Shown here piece after piece: positions 32,541 through 43,090 of a stretch of 64,000 nt of DNA. Position 1 is the first letter of the stretch. Every line of letters starts with the position of its first letter. A program made the translations under genes and the position numbers. Origin of the DNA: Metallyticus violacea (lineage: Eukaryota > Arthropoda > Insecta > Mantodea > Metallyticidae); the NCBI GenBank assembly GCA_030762175.1, contig JAUJEO010000019.1, positions 750,001-814,000 of the forward strand, in the 5' to 3' direction. The notes under the pieces are model-generated. The model worked only from the letters and a program-made list of their open reading frames with translations, was not told where the DNA came from and did not search any database.

Positions 32541-33000
32541 TATACTTAATGAGGAGTTGCAAGCAGGAGCTGATCGAAGACAGATGAGTCTACATGCGCT
32601 CCATGTGCAGTAGGTACAATGGGTGTATATCGACAGAGATCTATCGCGTCAGGATTGGTCTTTTTAATAAAAGAAAAATTAAAGCTGGAGAAAATGGTTT
32701 TAATCAAGTGACCATGATTTGGTAGGCTTTGTGTTAATGGCATTATCAGTGATTGGTTGAGTGGAATTAAATCCTGGTCCGGAAATGGAGCAGGTCATTG
32801 GAATACTAAAGGGAGTATCAGAAAACACTACTGCATGGCGAAAGATGGAGAAGAGGCTAGAAATAAGAATAAGCAGATTAACCAAAGATATGAGAGAGAT
32901 TGTTGCAAGCTATCAACAAAAAGTAGAGCAAGATCTCGTGAACCATGACGGAAGAATAAGGAGGCTGGAAAAAGCTGAGGCAAATAACAGAAAAGTATTA
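32541..33000 (+). mobile_element. LINE 5' end with 2A-like motif and ORF1 coiled coil
   Basis: An ATG at 32737-32739 starts MALSVIG, then a stop (TGA, 32758-32760), then VELNPGP (32761-32781) and a coiled-coil-like frame with RKMEKRLEIRISRLTKDMR and RRLEKAEANNRK up to about 33000. The upstream frame is hydrophobic (LVGFVLMALSVIG). The pattern hydrophobic segment - G-D-V-E-x-N-P-G-P - ORF1 is known from some LINEs, where 2A-like sequences precede or start the first ORF. Here the Asp codon position reads TGA. The LINE is cut off by a PLE at 33001. No RT of this copy is attached. Confidence 0.6.
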
Positions 33001-33068
33001 ATTGATATCATTGTATGATTCAGTTGAACTTAGCACTCTTAAAGCTTCACTTACTTTTCATAAATGTA

Positions 33069-33109
33069 TGGAACCGGTTTCGAGAACATTTAGTTCCCAT
33101 CTTCAGCCA
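33069..33109 (-). ncRNA. Hammerhead ribozyme motif in family A 3' terminal repeat
   Basis: On the minus strand: CTGAAGA (33106-33100), stem II GGGAAC with GTTCTC, GAAA (33081-33078) and ACCGGT. Identical to the motif at 6073-6115, which is in the opposite orientation 27 kb away. Confidence 0.65.
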
Positions 33110-33214
33110 GGCTAAAGTTCAACTGTCGGATCATTCGTTGAGCTGTGGGAATGTATATTCTGCTCTGGTGGCGGTGTGATAAACTTGTAGTTTATGTTTT
33201 CATCCCCGACGATG

Positions 33215-34183
33215 TCAAAGTTCATTATGCTGTCTTTGTATTTGTAGATGTAGATTTTCTCCCAGGTTGCTAATTCCGTAGGTCCTTGTACTGATTTTTA
33301 ATAATTTTGCTTTATTTATTATGTCGTGATTTTGTGTCCAAAAATGATATGCTACTGCTGATTTCTCTATTTGCTTGTACTTTATGTTCCTGAAATGTTC
33401 CTTTAACCGTATGCCTATGTTTCTCTTTGTTTTTCCAATGTAGATTTTTTCACATTCTGCACAGTTTATTTTGTAAATACCTGATTTTTCTTCTTGTGGA
33501 ATACTATCATTAGCATTATCTATCAGTAAAGTTTTAACATTAAATCTATTAATCGGTGCCAACCTGATATTAAAATCTTTAAGAATATTCTGAAATTTTT
33601 TTGTGGCCCATGGATGATATGTGAATTTTTTCAAAATTAGTTTATCTTTTGTTGTTGAAAGTGTTGTGGTTTCTTTGATATGTTTTTGTCTCTTGAATTT
33701 CTGTACCTTTTTATGTACTAGTTCTTTTTTAAAACCATTTTTAACTGCTGTTTCTTCTATTTGTTTGTATTCTTTAAAATATTTTTCTTTGCTAATTTGT
33801 AGGTTAACTAGCCAGTGTGTTAAACTGTTACTTACTGCATGTTTGTGTGCTGTGGGGTTAAAACTGTCAGCTTTGATGTGATTATCTGCATGTGTATTCT
33901 TTCTGTATATTCCAAATTTAAGTTTTTCTTGGCATTTCATTATTTTAATATCCAGGAATGGCAGCATGTTATTTGTTTCTATTTCGTATGTAAATGAAAT
34001 GTTTTTATCTTGAATATTTAGAAGTTTTAAGGCATCGTCAATGAGTTTTTTGTTAACTATGGCAAATATATCGTCTATATATCTATACCATCCCTTAAAT
34101 ATGTATGGAAAAGCTGTGTTGATGTGTGTTTCAAATCTACTCATGAAGAGGTTAGCTAGAAACGGAGATAAGGGGCTGCCCAT
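33215..34183 (-). pseudogene. Family A PLE RT palm/thumb joined to GIY-YIG domain
   Basis: A 322-codon frame joins RT motif B (MGSPLSPFLANLFM), motif C WYRYIDDIFA, the connector with KKVQKFKRQKHIKETTTLS, and the GIY-YIG domain (SGIYKINCAECEKIYIGKTK, RLKEHFRNI, AYHFWTQNHD). A single-base insertion after KLLK shifts the final residues, so the conserved WEKIYIYK end falls in another frame. This shows directly that RT and endonuclease are one polypeptide in this family, as in Penelope elements generally. Confidence 0.9.
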
Positions 34184-34264
34184 TGTAAGTCCTGCTTGTT
34201 GTTTATAAAATTTTCCTTTAAAAGTAAAAAAGGCTTGGTTTATGCAAATTTCTGTCAGTTTGAT

Positions 34265-34963
34265 TTATTCTTTTATGTGTGGATCATTAATTCCACTTGT
34301 TTTTAGCCAATCATGTAGATAAATCAGGAGTTTTTCTTTTGGTATGCTCAGAAACAGAGATTCTACATCAAAAGATATAAGAGTGTCAGAGGGGTGCCTT
34401 TTTATGTCTTTAATTTTTTCTATTAGCTGATATGAATTATTTATGCTCCTGGTTTGAAATTTTGGTAATGTCTTGAATCTATTAGCTAACCATTTTGCTA
34501 AATAGTAAGAGGGAGTATTGATGTTGTTAATGATGGAGTGCATACCATTTCCAGTCTTGTGAATTTTAGGTAAGCCATATAACTTAGCTATTTTAGGGTT
34601 GCTCTGTTTTATTTTGAATATCGTTTCTTTTGGAATGACTGTACATGTTTTCAGAACCTCATTGATGGAATTAACACCCCTTTTCAATGGGTCTGACGGG
34701 ATCTGAACATATTCTTTTTTATTTAATAAATTCTGCATTCTATTATTATAATCTTCTTTATCCAATATTACTACTCTGTTTCCTTTGTATGCTTTAGTAT
34801 AAACAACATCTTTTTCATTTAAGAATTTTATTGTATTCTTATAAGTGTTGTGTACTGCTGTATTCTTTTTAACAATGCCGTTAAAAACTTTTTCTGATTT
34901 AATTCTAACTATTTCTTTTTCTTTGTTCTTCAATCCTTCAATGGCCACTTCCAAATCTACCAA
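34265..34963 (-). pseudogene. Family A PLE ORF, N-terminal and RT fingers/palm A
   Basis: A 232-codon frame carries VRIKSEKVFNGIVKKNTAVH, KAYKGNRVVILDKEDYNN (the sister copy has KADKGN), LYGLPKIHKTGNGM and motif A LISFDVESLFLSIP with the catalytic Asp. It ends at HIKE followed by a TAA at the position where the sister copy has a Cys codon. Upstream, a separate frame (35377-35123) gives CGKHLQISKRLGCIIWDNLI, part of the long PLE N-terminal region. Confidence 0.87.
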
Positions 34964-35122
34964 ATAATCCTCTATTTTAGTGGAGTATTGTACACAAGTT
35001 TTTAAGCCTTTATTTAGAAATGCTAATTCTTCTGTTTTGAAATTTTCATTAGATAGATTTTCTACATAATTCTGTTTAGGGTTTGGAGTTTTCTTTGGTT
35101 TATGATAAAGCTTGCTAAATTT

Positions 35123-35377
35123 TCATTTTCGATTGCTGACTTTTTTGTTTACTCGAAATTGTATATGTTCTAAGGCTGTTCTAATTAAATTATCCCATAT
35201 TATGCAACCTAACCTCTTTGAAATCTGTAAGTGTTTTCCGCATAGTTTAAGATCAATATTTGCCATTTTAGTATAATGTTTTGACTTTTCTATTTGAATA
35301 ACTTTTTTCTCGGTTGCTAACTGCTTGCGACTGTTGTGGTTACGTTTAACAATTTTTCGGACGAACTTTGGACACAC
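35123..35377 (-). pseudogene. Family A PLE ORF, N-terminal piece
   Basis: An 84-codon frame (MCPKFVRKIVKRNHNSRKQL ... IIWDNLIRTALEHIQFRVNK) lies immediately upstream of the RT pieces of the same element. The N-terminal region of PLE ORFs is poorly conserved, so the assignment rests on position. About 160 bp with stops lies between it and the RT frame. Confidence 0.6.
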
Positions 35378-35739
35378 TTTATGTTTAAAGCAACGGTTTT
35401 AAAAAATGAATATCTGCAGAAATGAGTTGGCTTTTTTCTTTTAATTTTATATACTCTTTAATGTCCTTTTTTAAGTTATTAAAGTTGCAGTTGAAGTTAT
35501 TTAGGTTATTGTTTATGTATTCCATCTTATCGTCGTTGCAAAACGAATTAATGCGGGTCGGTGTTCCTACGGCTCAAAGGCCTATTTACTACTTAAATGT
35601 AAATTGGAACTTGCACAGTGAAGCCAATCATATTAATTGATATCATTGTATGATTCAGTTGAACTACACACTCTTAAAGCTTCACTTACTTTTCATAAAA
35701 GTATGAAACTGGTTTCGAGAACATTTAGTTCCCGTTCAC

Positions 35740-36340
35740 CACACTAAAAGGCTACAAAGGGGATCATATATATAAGAAATTCACATTCCATCCATAGGCA
35801 CACCAATTTTCCAAAAAAATTTTAAAGAGGCAAACATCATTTTGGCTCCAGTAAACAAATGTAGTTTAAAAAACCTCTTAAAAACGAACACAAAAGACAA
35901 AATTCCTCCAGAAAAACAATCAGGCATTTATGAAATTGCTTGCAAAGATTGCAATATGAAATATATAGGCAAAACAAAAAGAAATATCTCCATATGGTGT
36001 AAGGAGCACATGAAAAATATAAACACATGGAAAAATCAGCAATAGCAGACCATTTCTGGCAAAAGAACCATGAATTCCAAAAGGTACCAAAACTCTTAAA
36101 AGCTCTGCAAAAACCGGTAGAACTGACAGTGTGGGAAAATATATTCATAAATAAAAACAAAGAAAATTTGGTTAATTTTCATCTCCCAAACAATAGTAAC
36201 CTTATCACAAAGTTCATAAAATCCACGGAGCGACGTCTGAATACCACGGGGGGAAGCGGACATTGGGATCATGCTGACAATGAAGGCAACTGCCTTTGAA
36301 ACATGTCCAAGTAAATGGAATTAAATTAGTGAAATTTGAG
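35740..36340 (+). mobile_element. Penelope-like element family C, endonuclease and 3' terminal repeat
   Basis: The plus strand gives MAPVNKCSLKNLLKTNTKD, SGIYEIACKDCNMKYIGKTK (GIY-YIG with its Cys pair) and, after a one-base shift near 36030, AIADHFWQKNHEFQ and LTVWENIFINKNKEN. RT is absent. The terminal repeat holds CTGACAA (36274-36280), stem II GAAGGC with GCCTTT, GAAA (36298-36301) and palindromic ACATGT. It is the most diverged PLE family in the window. Confidence 0.8.
36262..36311 (+). ncRNA. Hammerhead-like motif in family C terminal repeat
   Basis: CTGACAAT core, 6-bp stem II (GAAGGC 36282-36287 with GCCTTT), GAAA, ACATGT and C at position 17. C3 is retained but G8 is A, so the C3-G8 pair is broken. 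A CpG-to-CpA decay of CTGACGA could explain it. Confidence 0.5.
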
Positions 36341-36357
36341 TGATTTCCTCAATAATA

Positions 36358-37930
36358 ATTTATGTTAATTCAGAATGTTTATAAGGAAGACAAATGTTAT
36401 GTTAAATATGAAAGCAGAAGGTTTACAGAAAAAATATCAAACAATGTAGGTCTAAGACAAGGATGTAAATTAAGCCCAGTTCTCTTCAATCTATTTATCC
36501 ACGATGTTCTAGAAGAAATTAGTAAAGATAATGTACATTTGCAAACTTTAAATAATATACCGATACTGGGTCTGCTCTATGCAGATGATTTAGTAATGGG
36601 TCCTTTAATAAGTGTAGGATTAAAACGATCAGTAGAAGCTATAGACACATTTTGTAGAGAATGGGGGCTTAAGATAAATAAAAACAAATCTAACATTATG
36701 GTGATGAAAAAAGGTTTCAAATTAAAAAAATCAGGAAAAATGATGGTAGGAGGGCACAGAAATCGAAGTTGTCAAGAAAATAATTATTTAGGTGTTAGAT
36801 TGTCTAGCAATGGGAAATGGAGTGATCAAAAAGGGATAACAGTAGCAGAAGGAAAAGTAGCCATGAGTGTAATCAGATCTTGTGTAAACAAAATACCAAA
36901 TATGCAAGTAAAATGGTTAGAGAGAATATATGGCTGAATAGTGGAGAACAGAATGATGTATGGAATACAAAATTAGGGGCCAGGCGAAGGATGGAAAGGA
37001 ATAAATATGATAAATAGATGATTTTGTAGAATTGTTCTAGGCTTAGCTAGATCTTCACCTAACGAGATTGCCTTTATGGAACTAGGAAGATTAAGCTATA
37101 AAAGCAAGGTCATAGAAAGAGTATTGAAATATTGGCATAGAATAGGGAGACTAGAAGAGGAGAATATCATTAATCATTGTTCGGTAGCATAAGAAAAAAT
37201 TAAGGGGAAGAGAAACTTGGTTATCTAAAATCCAAAATATCCTTCAAGAAGCTGGCATGGGATTAGTATGTTATGAGGGAGAAAGATTGGATAAAGGATT
37301 TTGGTAAGAAATTGCAATAAGAATTGAGGATATTGAAAAGAGGATATATGGACAAATCTTAACACCAAAAATCTCTGAAATTACGTAGTACACTTAAAAT
37401 GTGCAGGGAAGAAAAAGATATATTGTAATTTGTGGTAAGGTAGGAAGGGAAGGAAGGTTTGGCATGGTTTAGAACAGGAGTGAAATATTTAAGTGGATTA
37501 AAAAATGGTACACTAAGGGGATATGTACTATGTTTGAAGAACCAGTTAATACTTGGCATTGTATACTAGAATGTAAGAAAACCAAGTTTTGGAAGGAACA
37601 GTTCCTATTACGAAAGTGGGAAAACTTACCGGATGAAATAAGAAGTAGAAGAATTTTAAATTTAAAATCAGATGAAAACGTTAGAAACTGGGAAAATACA
37701 TAGGCAAGGTAAGACAAAAATGGTTATGGCTGTAAAATACTAAGGAAAGGTGCTTAAGAAATGGTGTAGAATTGTGTAGAATAGTGGAAGGAGGATGAAA
37801 TGAGTAGGGGAGCGAATGAGACTAGTTATCTAGCATTAGTTAAACAGGATCCTTATACATCAATAACCAGTTAGTGTTAGTTTGTATAAGGTCCTAAGGA
37901 ATAAGCAACTCTCAAGGATAGAAATTTGGC
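36358..37930 (+). mobile_element. LINE, RT palm to C-terminal CCHC
   Basis: A 191-codon frame (36362-36937) includes NVYKEDKCYVKYESRRFTEK, GLRQGCKLSPVLFNLFI (RT motif B), LLYADDLVMGP (motif C with intact DD), CREWGLKINKNKSNIMVM and NYLGVRLSSNGKW. It continues in broken frames to a zinc-knuckle-like CTMFEEPVNTWHCILECKK near 37525. The same family occurs at 9770-13968, 15545-16935, 40080-41330 and 41890-43290. The clade is uncertain within APE-type LINEs. The 5' part is missing. Confidence 0.85.
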
Positions 37931-38319
37931 CAAGTGCATTTTATTAAAAAAAAGAAGGATGGTTTAGTATTATAGGAATTGTTACTTTTATTTTAAAACT
38001 TCCTGTTATAAATAGATTCTTATGTATTTAATAACTTCCTTTTTCTAGAGCAATCATAATGTGTTATTTTTGATAATTTGAAAAATATGGGTTTTGGACC
38101 TAAATAAAAAACAATCAAAATCATAATAATTTCTAATATATGTCTATTACGCATACACTCTAAATAATACACATAATTCCAACCACCAAAATTTGTTTTG
38201 AAATTAATAGAACTACGGTATATTTTGTTTAATTCAAAGCTAAATATATCATGAAATATGGAATTATCCATAAATTTGAATTATATAATGAAATGTTTAT
38301 TAATGTCATGAGCTTTACT

Positions 38320-38620
38320 TAGAAGATTTCTAAATTAGGACATATTTTGGAAATCTTTGTTCCCATCTTCATCTGCTGATTGACTGCTTGGTAAGTTTTG
38401 GGTGTTTAGTATCGTCATGGATGGATCTTTGTCACTTCTGTGCCCACATTTGTTGCCTGGAATAGGAATTACTGAATTCATTCAGAGGTGGAATGTCAAA
38501 ATTTACCTTCATTTTTTAAAATGAAATTTTTCTCCATCTGGATTGTTCTATTGTAGTATGAATTTCTTTCAATAAAATGACTTTTTGCTAAATTTCATCA
38601 AGACCCACTCCACATCCAGG
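38320..38620 (-). mobile_element. Penelope-like 3' end fragment (family F)
   Basis: On the minus strand near 38600-38480 the frames give SHFIERNSYYNRTIQMEKNF and VNFDIPPLNEFSNS, matching the C-terminal FxxxxH...LMNFDIP end of PLE ORFs. Downstream, GATGAAGATGGGAACAAAG (38374-38356) with TTTCC then AAAAT and TGTCC resembles a decayed hammerhead. Confidence 0.55.
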
Positions 38621-38929
38621 CCCCAATGCAGAAAAAAATGGCAACTCTCATCTACTAGTGTTAATAGCCACACAAATTTGATGCAATATATTTACAAAGT
38701 GACATAATTTATCATTAGAAAATATTTTGATGGTTTTTAAGAATCTGAAATTGTTATACAAACAATATGGCATATGTAAACAAAATATAAAATAATATGA
38801 GTTTTGCTTACATAAAGTTATCCATGTACAAAAAATGGTTAATCAACTACTGCAGTGCAATAAGTAATGAAATAATAATAACAATAATTAACACACCAAC
38901 ATACAGCTATTGAAGACTGTACTCACACT

Positions 38930-39830
38930 GGTAGACTTGTCAGCTGCACAATGCCTGACATTGTTGCCCAAGTTCAACATCTCGTTCGTGAGGATCCATG
39001 TCGAACCTTTGAAGACCTTGCTCATGAAGTGGGAATTGGTTATGGGACATGCCAACGAATTTTAATTGATGAATTGGGCATGCATCGTGTTGCCGCAAAA
39101 TTTGTGCCAAGGATCCTGACTGCTGATCAGAAGGCGCAGTGTGTTGAAGTTTGCATGGAGCTTCGTCAGGCCGCATCCGATGACCTAATCTTCTTGTCCA
39201 GGGTCACCGACGACGAGAGCTGGATGTATGCTTATGACCCTGAGACAAAACAACAATCCTCCCAGTGGAAGAGCCTGAACTCACCAAGACCAAAAAAAGC
39301 GAGACAAGTGAAGAGCAAAGTCAAGAGCATGCTACTCGTTTTCTTGATACCAACGGGATTGCGTACAAAGAATTCGTCCCACCAAATCAAACAGTGAATT
39401 CCACGTACTACTGTGACGTTTTGCGGCGCTCTGTGAAAATGTGCAGAGACAACGCTTCGAACTTTGGCGACAAGAGAACTTACTGTTGCATCACGATAAT
39501 GTGCCCTTTCACAATTCCTTGTTCACCAGGAGCTTTTTGACGAAAAACAACATGACGGTTGTCCCACACCCACCATATTTGCCTGATTTGGCACCCTGCA
39601 ACTTTGCTCTATTCCGCAAACTGAAAGGACGTCGGTTCGACAAAGTTGAGAGGATTGAAGAAGAAACGCTGTCTGTGCTAAACACTCTCAAAGAACAAGA
39701 CTTACAAGATGCACTTGGAAAATGGCCTAATCGCTGGGACTGGTGTATACGTGTGGAAGGGAACTACTTCGAGGGTGATGGAGGTCATTAGTCTCAAAGT
39801 AAGTTTTTGACCAGATGGCAACACCAGTCC
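38930..39830 (+). pseudogene. Mariner-type transposase relic (D34D)
   Basis: ORF pieces give MPDIVAQVQHLVREDPCRTF and VGIGYGTCQRILIDELGMHR (N-terminal helix-turn-helix part), FVPRILTADQKAQCVEV, VTDDESWMYAYDPETKQQSS (first catalytic Asp), FVPPNQTVNSTYYCDVLRR, HHDNVPFHNSLF (second Asp), PPYLPDLAPCNFALFRKLKG (third Asp) and WPNRWDWCIRVEGNYFEGDG. The three catalytic Asp residues are all readable. Two or three frameshifts (near 39260 and 39440) break it. GC content is higher than its surroundings, consistent with a rather recent arrival. Terminal inverted repeats were not found. Confidence 0.9.
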
Positions 39831-39848
39831 CAAATATGCTGGATACCA

Positions 39849-40016
39849 CCTCGTATGTATACCCCTAATATATAACAACTAATCACTAAATTCTCCTTAA
39901 AATCAGGCTGCCATGCTAACCAAATTTATATATATATATATTCTTTAATAGATAACAGTTGAATCAATCAGCTAATTTTGCCTAACTAAAATTTGCCAAA
40001 ATACTTTCTTGCTAAG
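39849..40016. repeat. Left arm of a 160-bp inverted repeat
   Basis: CCTCGTATGTATACCCCTAA through TTTCTTGCTAAG is mirrored at 40649-40810. The two arms appear about 90 percent alike by eye. The left arm directly follows the mariner relic. Confidence 0.8.
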
Positions 40017-40079
40017 TTGCTTATTAACATTATGATCCCACTGCACACCATTGTGATCCAGGTTATTATTGCATTGGTG

Positions 40080-41330
40080 ACCATCATGCTCTGTAATATC
40101 CTTAAGTTATATTTTTAAAGTTACATTTCTTTTCTTCCATCTTCCTCTTCATCATTTTTATCCATTTCTCTCTAACTTTACCTAAATAGTTCCCTATCAT
40201 TTTCATATCCTTTTCTCCTTTTATAATTTAAATGTTCCTAATTAAAATTTCCCCATTTTTTATTCCAAATCTCTTCTCTCCATAGCTTTGTTTGATTACA
40301 TTATAACAACAATGAAAATCTACATTGGTTTCTCCACGTATAAACAATTTCCTATTCCTTTATCATACCCTAATCCTTTTAATTTCATAACTCCAGTTCT
40401 AGCGTAAGCAAGCCCTTCTCTACCTGTTTTAACACATTGTCCTATATAATTTTCGCTACTCCATATTATTTTTATTCCCCTATAAAGTCTCAATGAACTC
40501 TTTCACCCAAACTACTAAATATTTCTTATCGTTAAATATCTTTCAAACTTAAATTTATTTCTTTCCAAAATCCTCTGTTTTGATATTCCCTATTTATCCA
40601 TACTTTTCCTAAAATTATCTGTTGTAAAATTTCCTGCACTTGGATATACTTAGCAAGAAAGTATTTTGGCAAATATTAGTTAGGCAAAATTAGCTGATTG
40701 ATTCAGCTGTTATCTATTAAAGAATATATATAAATTTGGTTTACATGGCAGCCTGATTTTAGGGAGAATTTAGTGATTAGTTGTTATATATTAGGAGTAT
40801 ACATACGAGGAGAATCATTCTTTCCACTTATCTTTCTCTTGAATACTAAAACTTTCTTTAATAATATCACTCTCTTTTAATGTGGTAATTCTGGATAAAT
40901 ATTTCATAATTCTTGTGATTATTTTTTTCTTAGTAGAATATCTGCCTAATTTTAGCTGTATTATACATTTGGGAATGCTGTTGGTAAACCTAAAATCAAT
41001 TACAAAAATTTCTCTATATTTTATCAACATTTTTCCATGCATCCTGTACATCCCAAATTTCTGACCCATACAGCATTTTAGCTTCTACTGTAGTTGCTCT
41101 TTCCAGCCAATTCACTCTTAGATTAGGAATTTTTCTTAAACATGCTCTTATAATACTCATAGCTGCTTTTCTTTTTGTTATTGCTAATTTTTTCTTCTCA
41201 CTCCAACTTCCATTAGAGAATAATCTTGTCCCTAGATAATTAATTTATCACCTCTTTTTATCTCCCATTTAATTGCTATTTTTCAACTTATAACCTCTTT
41301 ATATAAATTTGACTTTTATAAAGTCCTTCA
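40080..41330 (-). mobile_element. Minus-strand LINE, RT thumb and C-terminal region
   Basis: On the minus strand, 41240-41000 gives KRKAAMSIIRACLRKIPNLR, VNWLERATTVEAKMLYGSEI and WDVQDAWKNVDKI, equivalent to VAMSVIRSCVNKIPNMQVKW of the copy at 36358. It continues in broken frames to about 40080. It is interrupted at 40649-40810 by one arm of the inverted repeat. Confidence 0.75.
40649..40810. repeat. Right arm of a 160-bp inverted repeat
   Basis: Reverse complement of 39849-40016, ending ATTAGGAGTATACATACGAGG. It interrupts the minus-strand LINE, whose reading continues on both sides (40640 and 40815). Confidence 0.8.
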
Positions 41331-41377
41331 AATATAAAATGGTTAGCCAATTAGATTAATAGGCTACTCTAGGTTTA

Positions 41378-41571
41378 TCTTATTTTGATTTAAAGTACGA
41401 CGTCGTCGTTTTGGTTGACAACGTGAGGAACATACCAAAATTACTTTTATAAGTGTGTTTGTGAAACTTAAAGAGAGTTTTGATGTGACGACATGATTTT
41501 TAGTGTTTTACTTTAAATCAAAATAAGATTAACAAAAGTTTCACTGTGTGGATTCCAACATTCCGTAAACA
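41378..41571 (+). mobile_element. PLE-derived hairpin element, second copy, left arm truncated
   Basis: A 13-bp duplication TACTCTAGGTTTA (41365-41377 and 41572-41584) bounds the insert. It begins within the left arm (CTTATTTTGATTTAAAG), has the loop GTCGTCGTTTTGGTTGACAA with an internally deleted hammerhead, then a complete right arm and the tail ending ATTCCGTAAACA. With the 8248-8518 copy it shows that the tail can be present at either end of a palindrome. Confidence 0.78.
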
Positions 41572-42329
41572 TACTCTAGGTTTATTTACACACAATAATC
41601 AGTTATCGTTTGTTTCTTTTTCTGTCACTATTTGTGAGCAGCTATATTATGCCACTGCTTGATGAGTAAAATAACAGGCATTGATTCACTATTTTGGTCA
41701 ACATAAAGCATCCTGAAACAAAATAGCAATTCCTTTAGTTGTTACTGAGAAATTGCTACATACAGTAAAATACCATTTAATACATGCAAAATAATCTGAT
41801 AAAATTTTCTTACTTCCAGTGCTTAATATCTATCATCTGCTGTCACTTAAGCATTTTGGTTAAGCTGGGTTGCAGTTAAGCAGGGTTTTACTATAAGTGA
41901 ATTCTGCAATGTGTTAGGGTTAACAGTAAATGAGAACAAACCTAAAATGATGATGTTTTACAAGGGCTATAAATTTAAAAAAGGATGAGAAATGGCGATA
42001 AAAAGTAACAAATTGAAGTTGTAGGAAATTAATTATTTCTGATGTAAGATTGAGTTGTAATGTGGATTGGAATAACCAGTAAGAAAGGGTTAAAACTAAA
42101 GGGAAAATATCAATGCAGTTGATCGGGGCAGTGTGAGTGAAATATCTATGTATTAAATAGTTAGAATATGCAGTGAAATAGTGGAAAATAAAATCTTATA
42201 CGGTATTGAGGTGTGAGAACCTAAGAAAGAATGAATAAATGTGGTCCTAACACAGCTTTAAGGTAACTGTAGGTTTAAAGAATAAATGTTAAAGAAACCT
42301 GTATGTGTGTGTGCGTGTGTATATTTTTT

Positions 42330-42604
42330 TTTATTTGTTTATTTACGGATGCTCTTTAACATCTCGGGTGATCAGTGCCCCATTCAAATCAGAGCATGAA
42401 ATGGCAGACGAATTTTGCTCAGAGGCCTCTTTTTTCAGACTTGAAGTTCTTTATGTGCTGTAAATGTATGACACGGGAGCCATGGCTTTACTTCCCTTCC
42501 AAAGGAAGCCATAATTAGGATTTTCACACCAGAAAAAATCCATCGAACCTGTGATCTTGGATTTAGGAGGCAAGTAAGATTACCACTACACCATCAGGAC
42601 CGAT
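42330..42604 (-). mobile_element. tRNA-derived SINE (family 1), near full length
   Basis: Minus-strand copy with the 3' tail TTTTATTTGTTTATTTACGG at the left and a recognisable tRNA head at 42560-42604 (ACCACTACACCATCAGGACC). Body blocks CATGGCTTTACTTCCCTTCC and CACACCAGAAAAAATCCATC match the reference copy. Confidence 0.8.
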
Positions 42605-42779
42605 ATATATATAAAAAAAATCACAAAATATTCTAATGGGAAATGTATGGAGAGAGAGGGAAAACAATAGTAGTGGCCGTTTGAAAGGTAATGAAAACTA
42701 GGAAAATAACAGCTTCATTGAAAAAGAATATAAATAATTGGTTGACTGCAATGAGTTATGTATGGTATCTTTTTATGTC

Positions 42780-42783
<4 letters not shown>

Positions 42784-42855
<72 letters not shown>

Positions 42856-42946
42856 TACAAAGGAGAGATTTTGCTTTGGCTAGGATGGGAGTGAAAAAGT
42901 TGAGTGGGTTGAGAGAAAGCACAGATAAGGAGGGGTGTTATTTATT

Positions 42947-42992
<46 letters not shown>

Positions 42993-43090
42993 TTTTATTA
43001 CAAAGGAAAGATTTTGCTTTGGCTAGGATGGGAGTGAAAAAGTTGAATGGATTGAGAGAAAGCACAAGTAAGGATAGATGTTCAATGTGT
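42784..43090 (+). repeat. (TTA)n, poly-T and (AT)n tracts with a 80-bp direct duplication
   Basis: A (TTA)9-like run leads to about 45 T residues, followed by an 80-bp LINE segment (ATTACAAAGGAGAGATTTTG on). This repeats after an (AT)n and T-rich tract as ATTACAAAGGAAAGATTTTG at 42996. The two 80-mers differ at a few sites. This is a duplicated [T tract + LINE segment] unit of about 140 bp. Confidence 0.75.

Larger units (their letters stand above)
33001..35735 (-). mobile_element. Penelope-like element family A, nearly full length with both terminal repeats
   Basis: On the minus strand, from right to left: a 5' terminal repeat (35735-35610), an N-terminal ORF region (35377 onward), RT, GIY-YIG, and a 3' terminal repeat (33150-33001). 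The two terminal repeats are in direct orientation and share GATATCATTGTATGATTCAG. The 5' repeat begins inside stem II of the hammerhead, lacking CTGAAGA. At about 2.7 kb this is the most complete PLE in the window. Lesions are few: a nonsense codon near 34265, and a one-base insertion near 33297. Confidence 0.88.

Noticed and set aside
41405..41440. Intact hammerhead in the second hairpin copy
   Set aside because: Stem II 3' strand and GAAA are deleted; only stem I and the 5' core remain.
42691..43037. Open frames with long Phe runs
   Set aside because: They are produced by the poly-T and TTA tracts.
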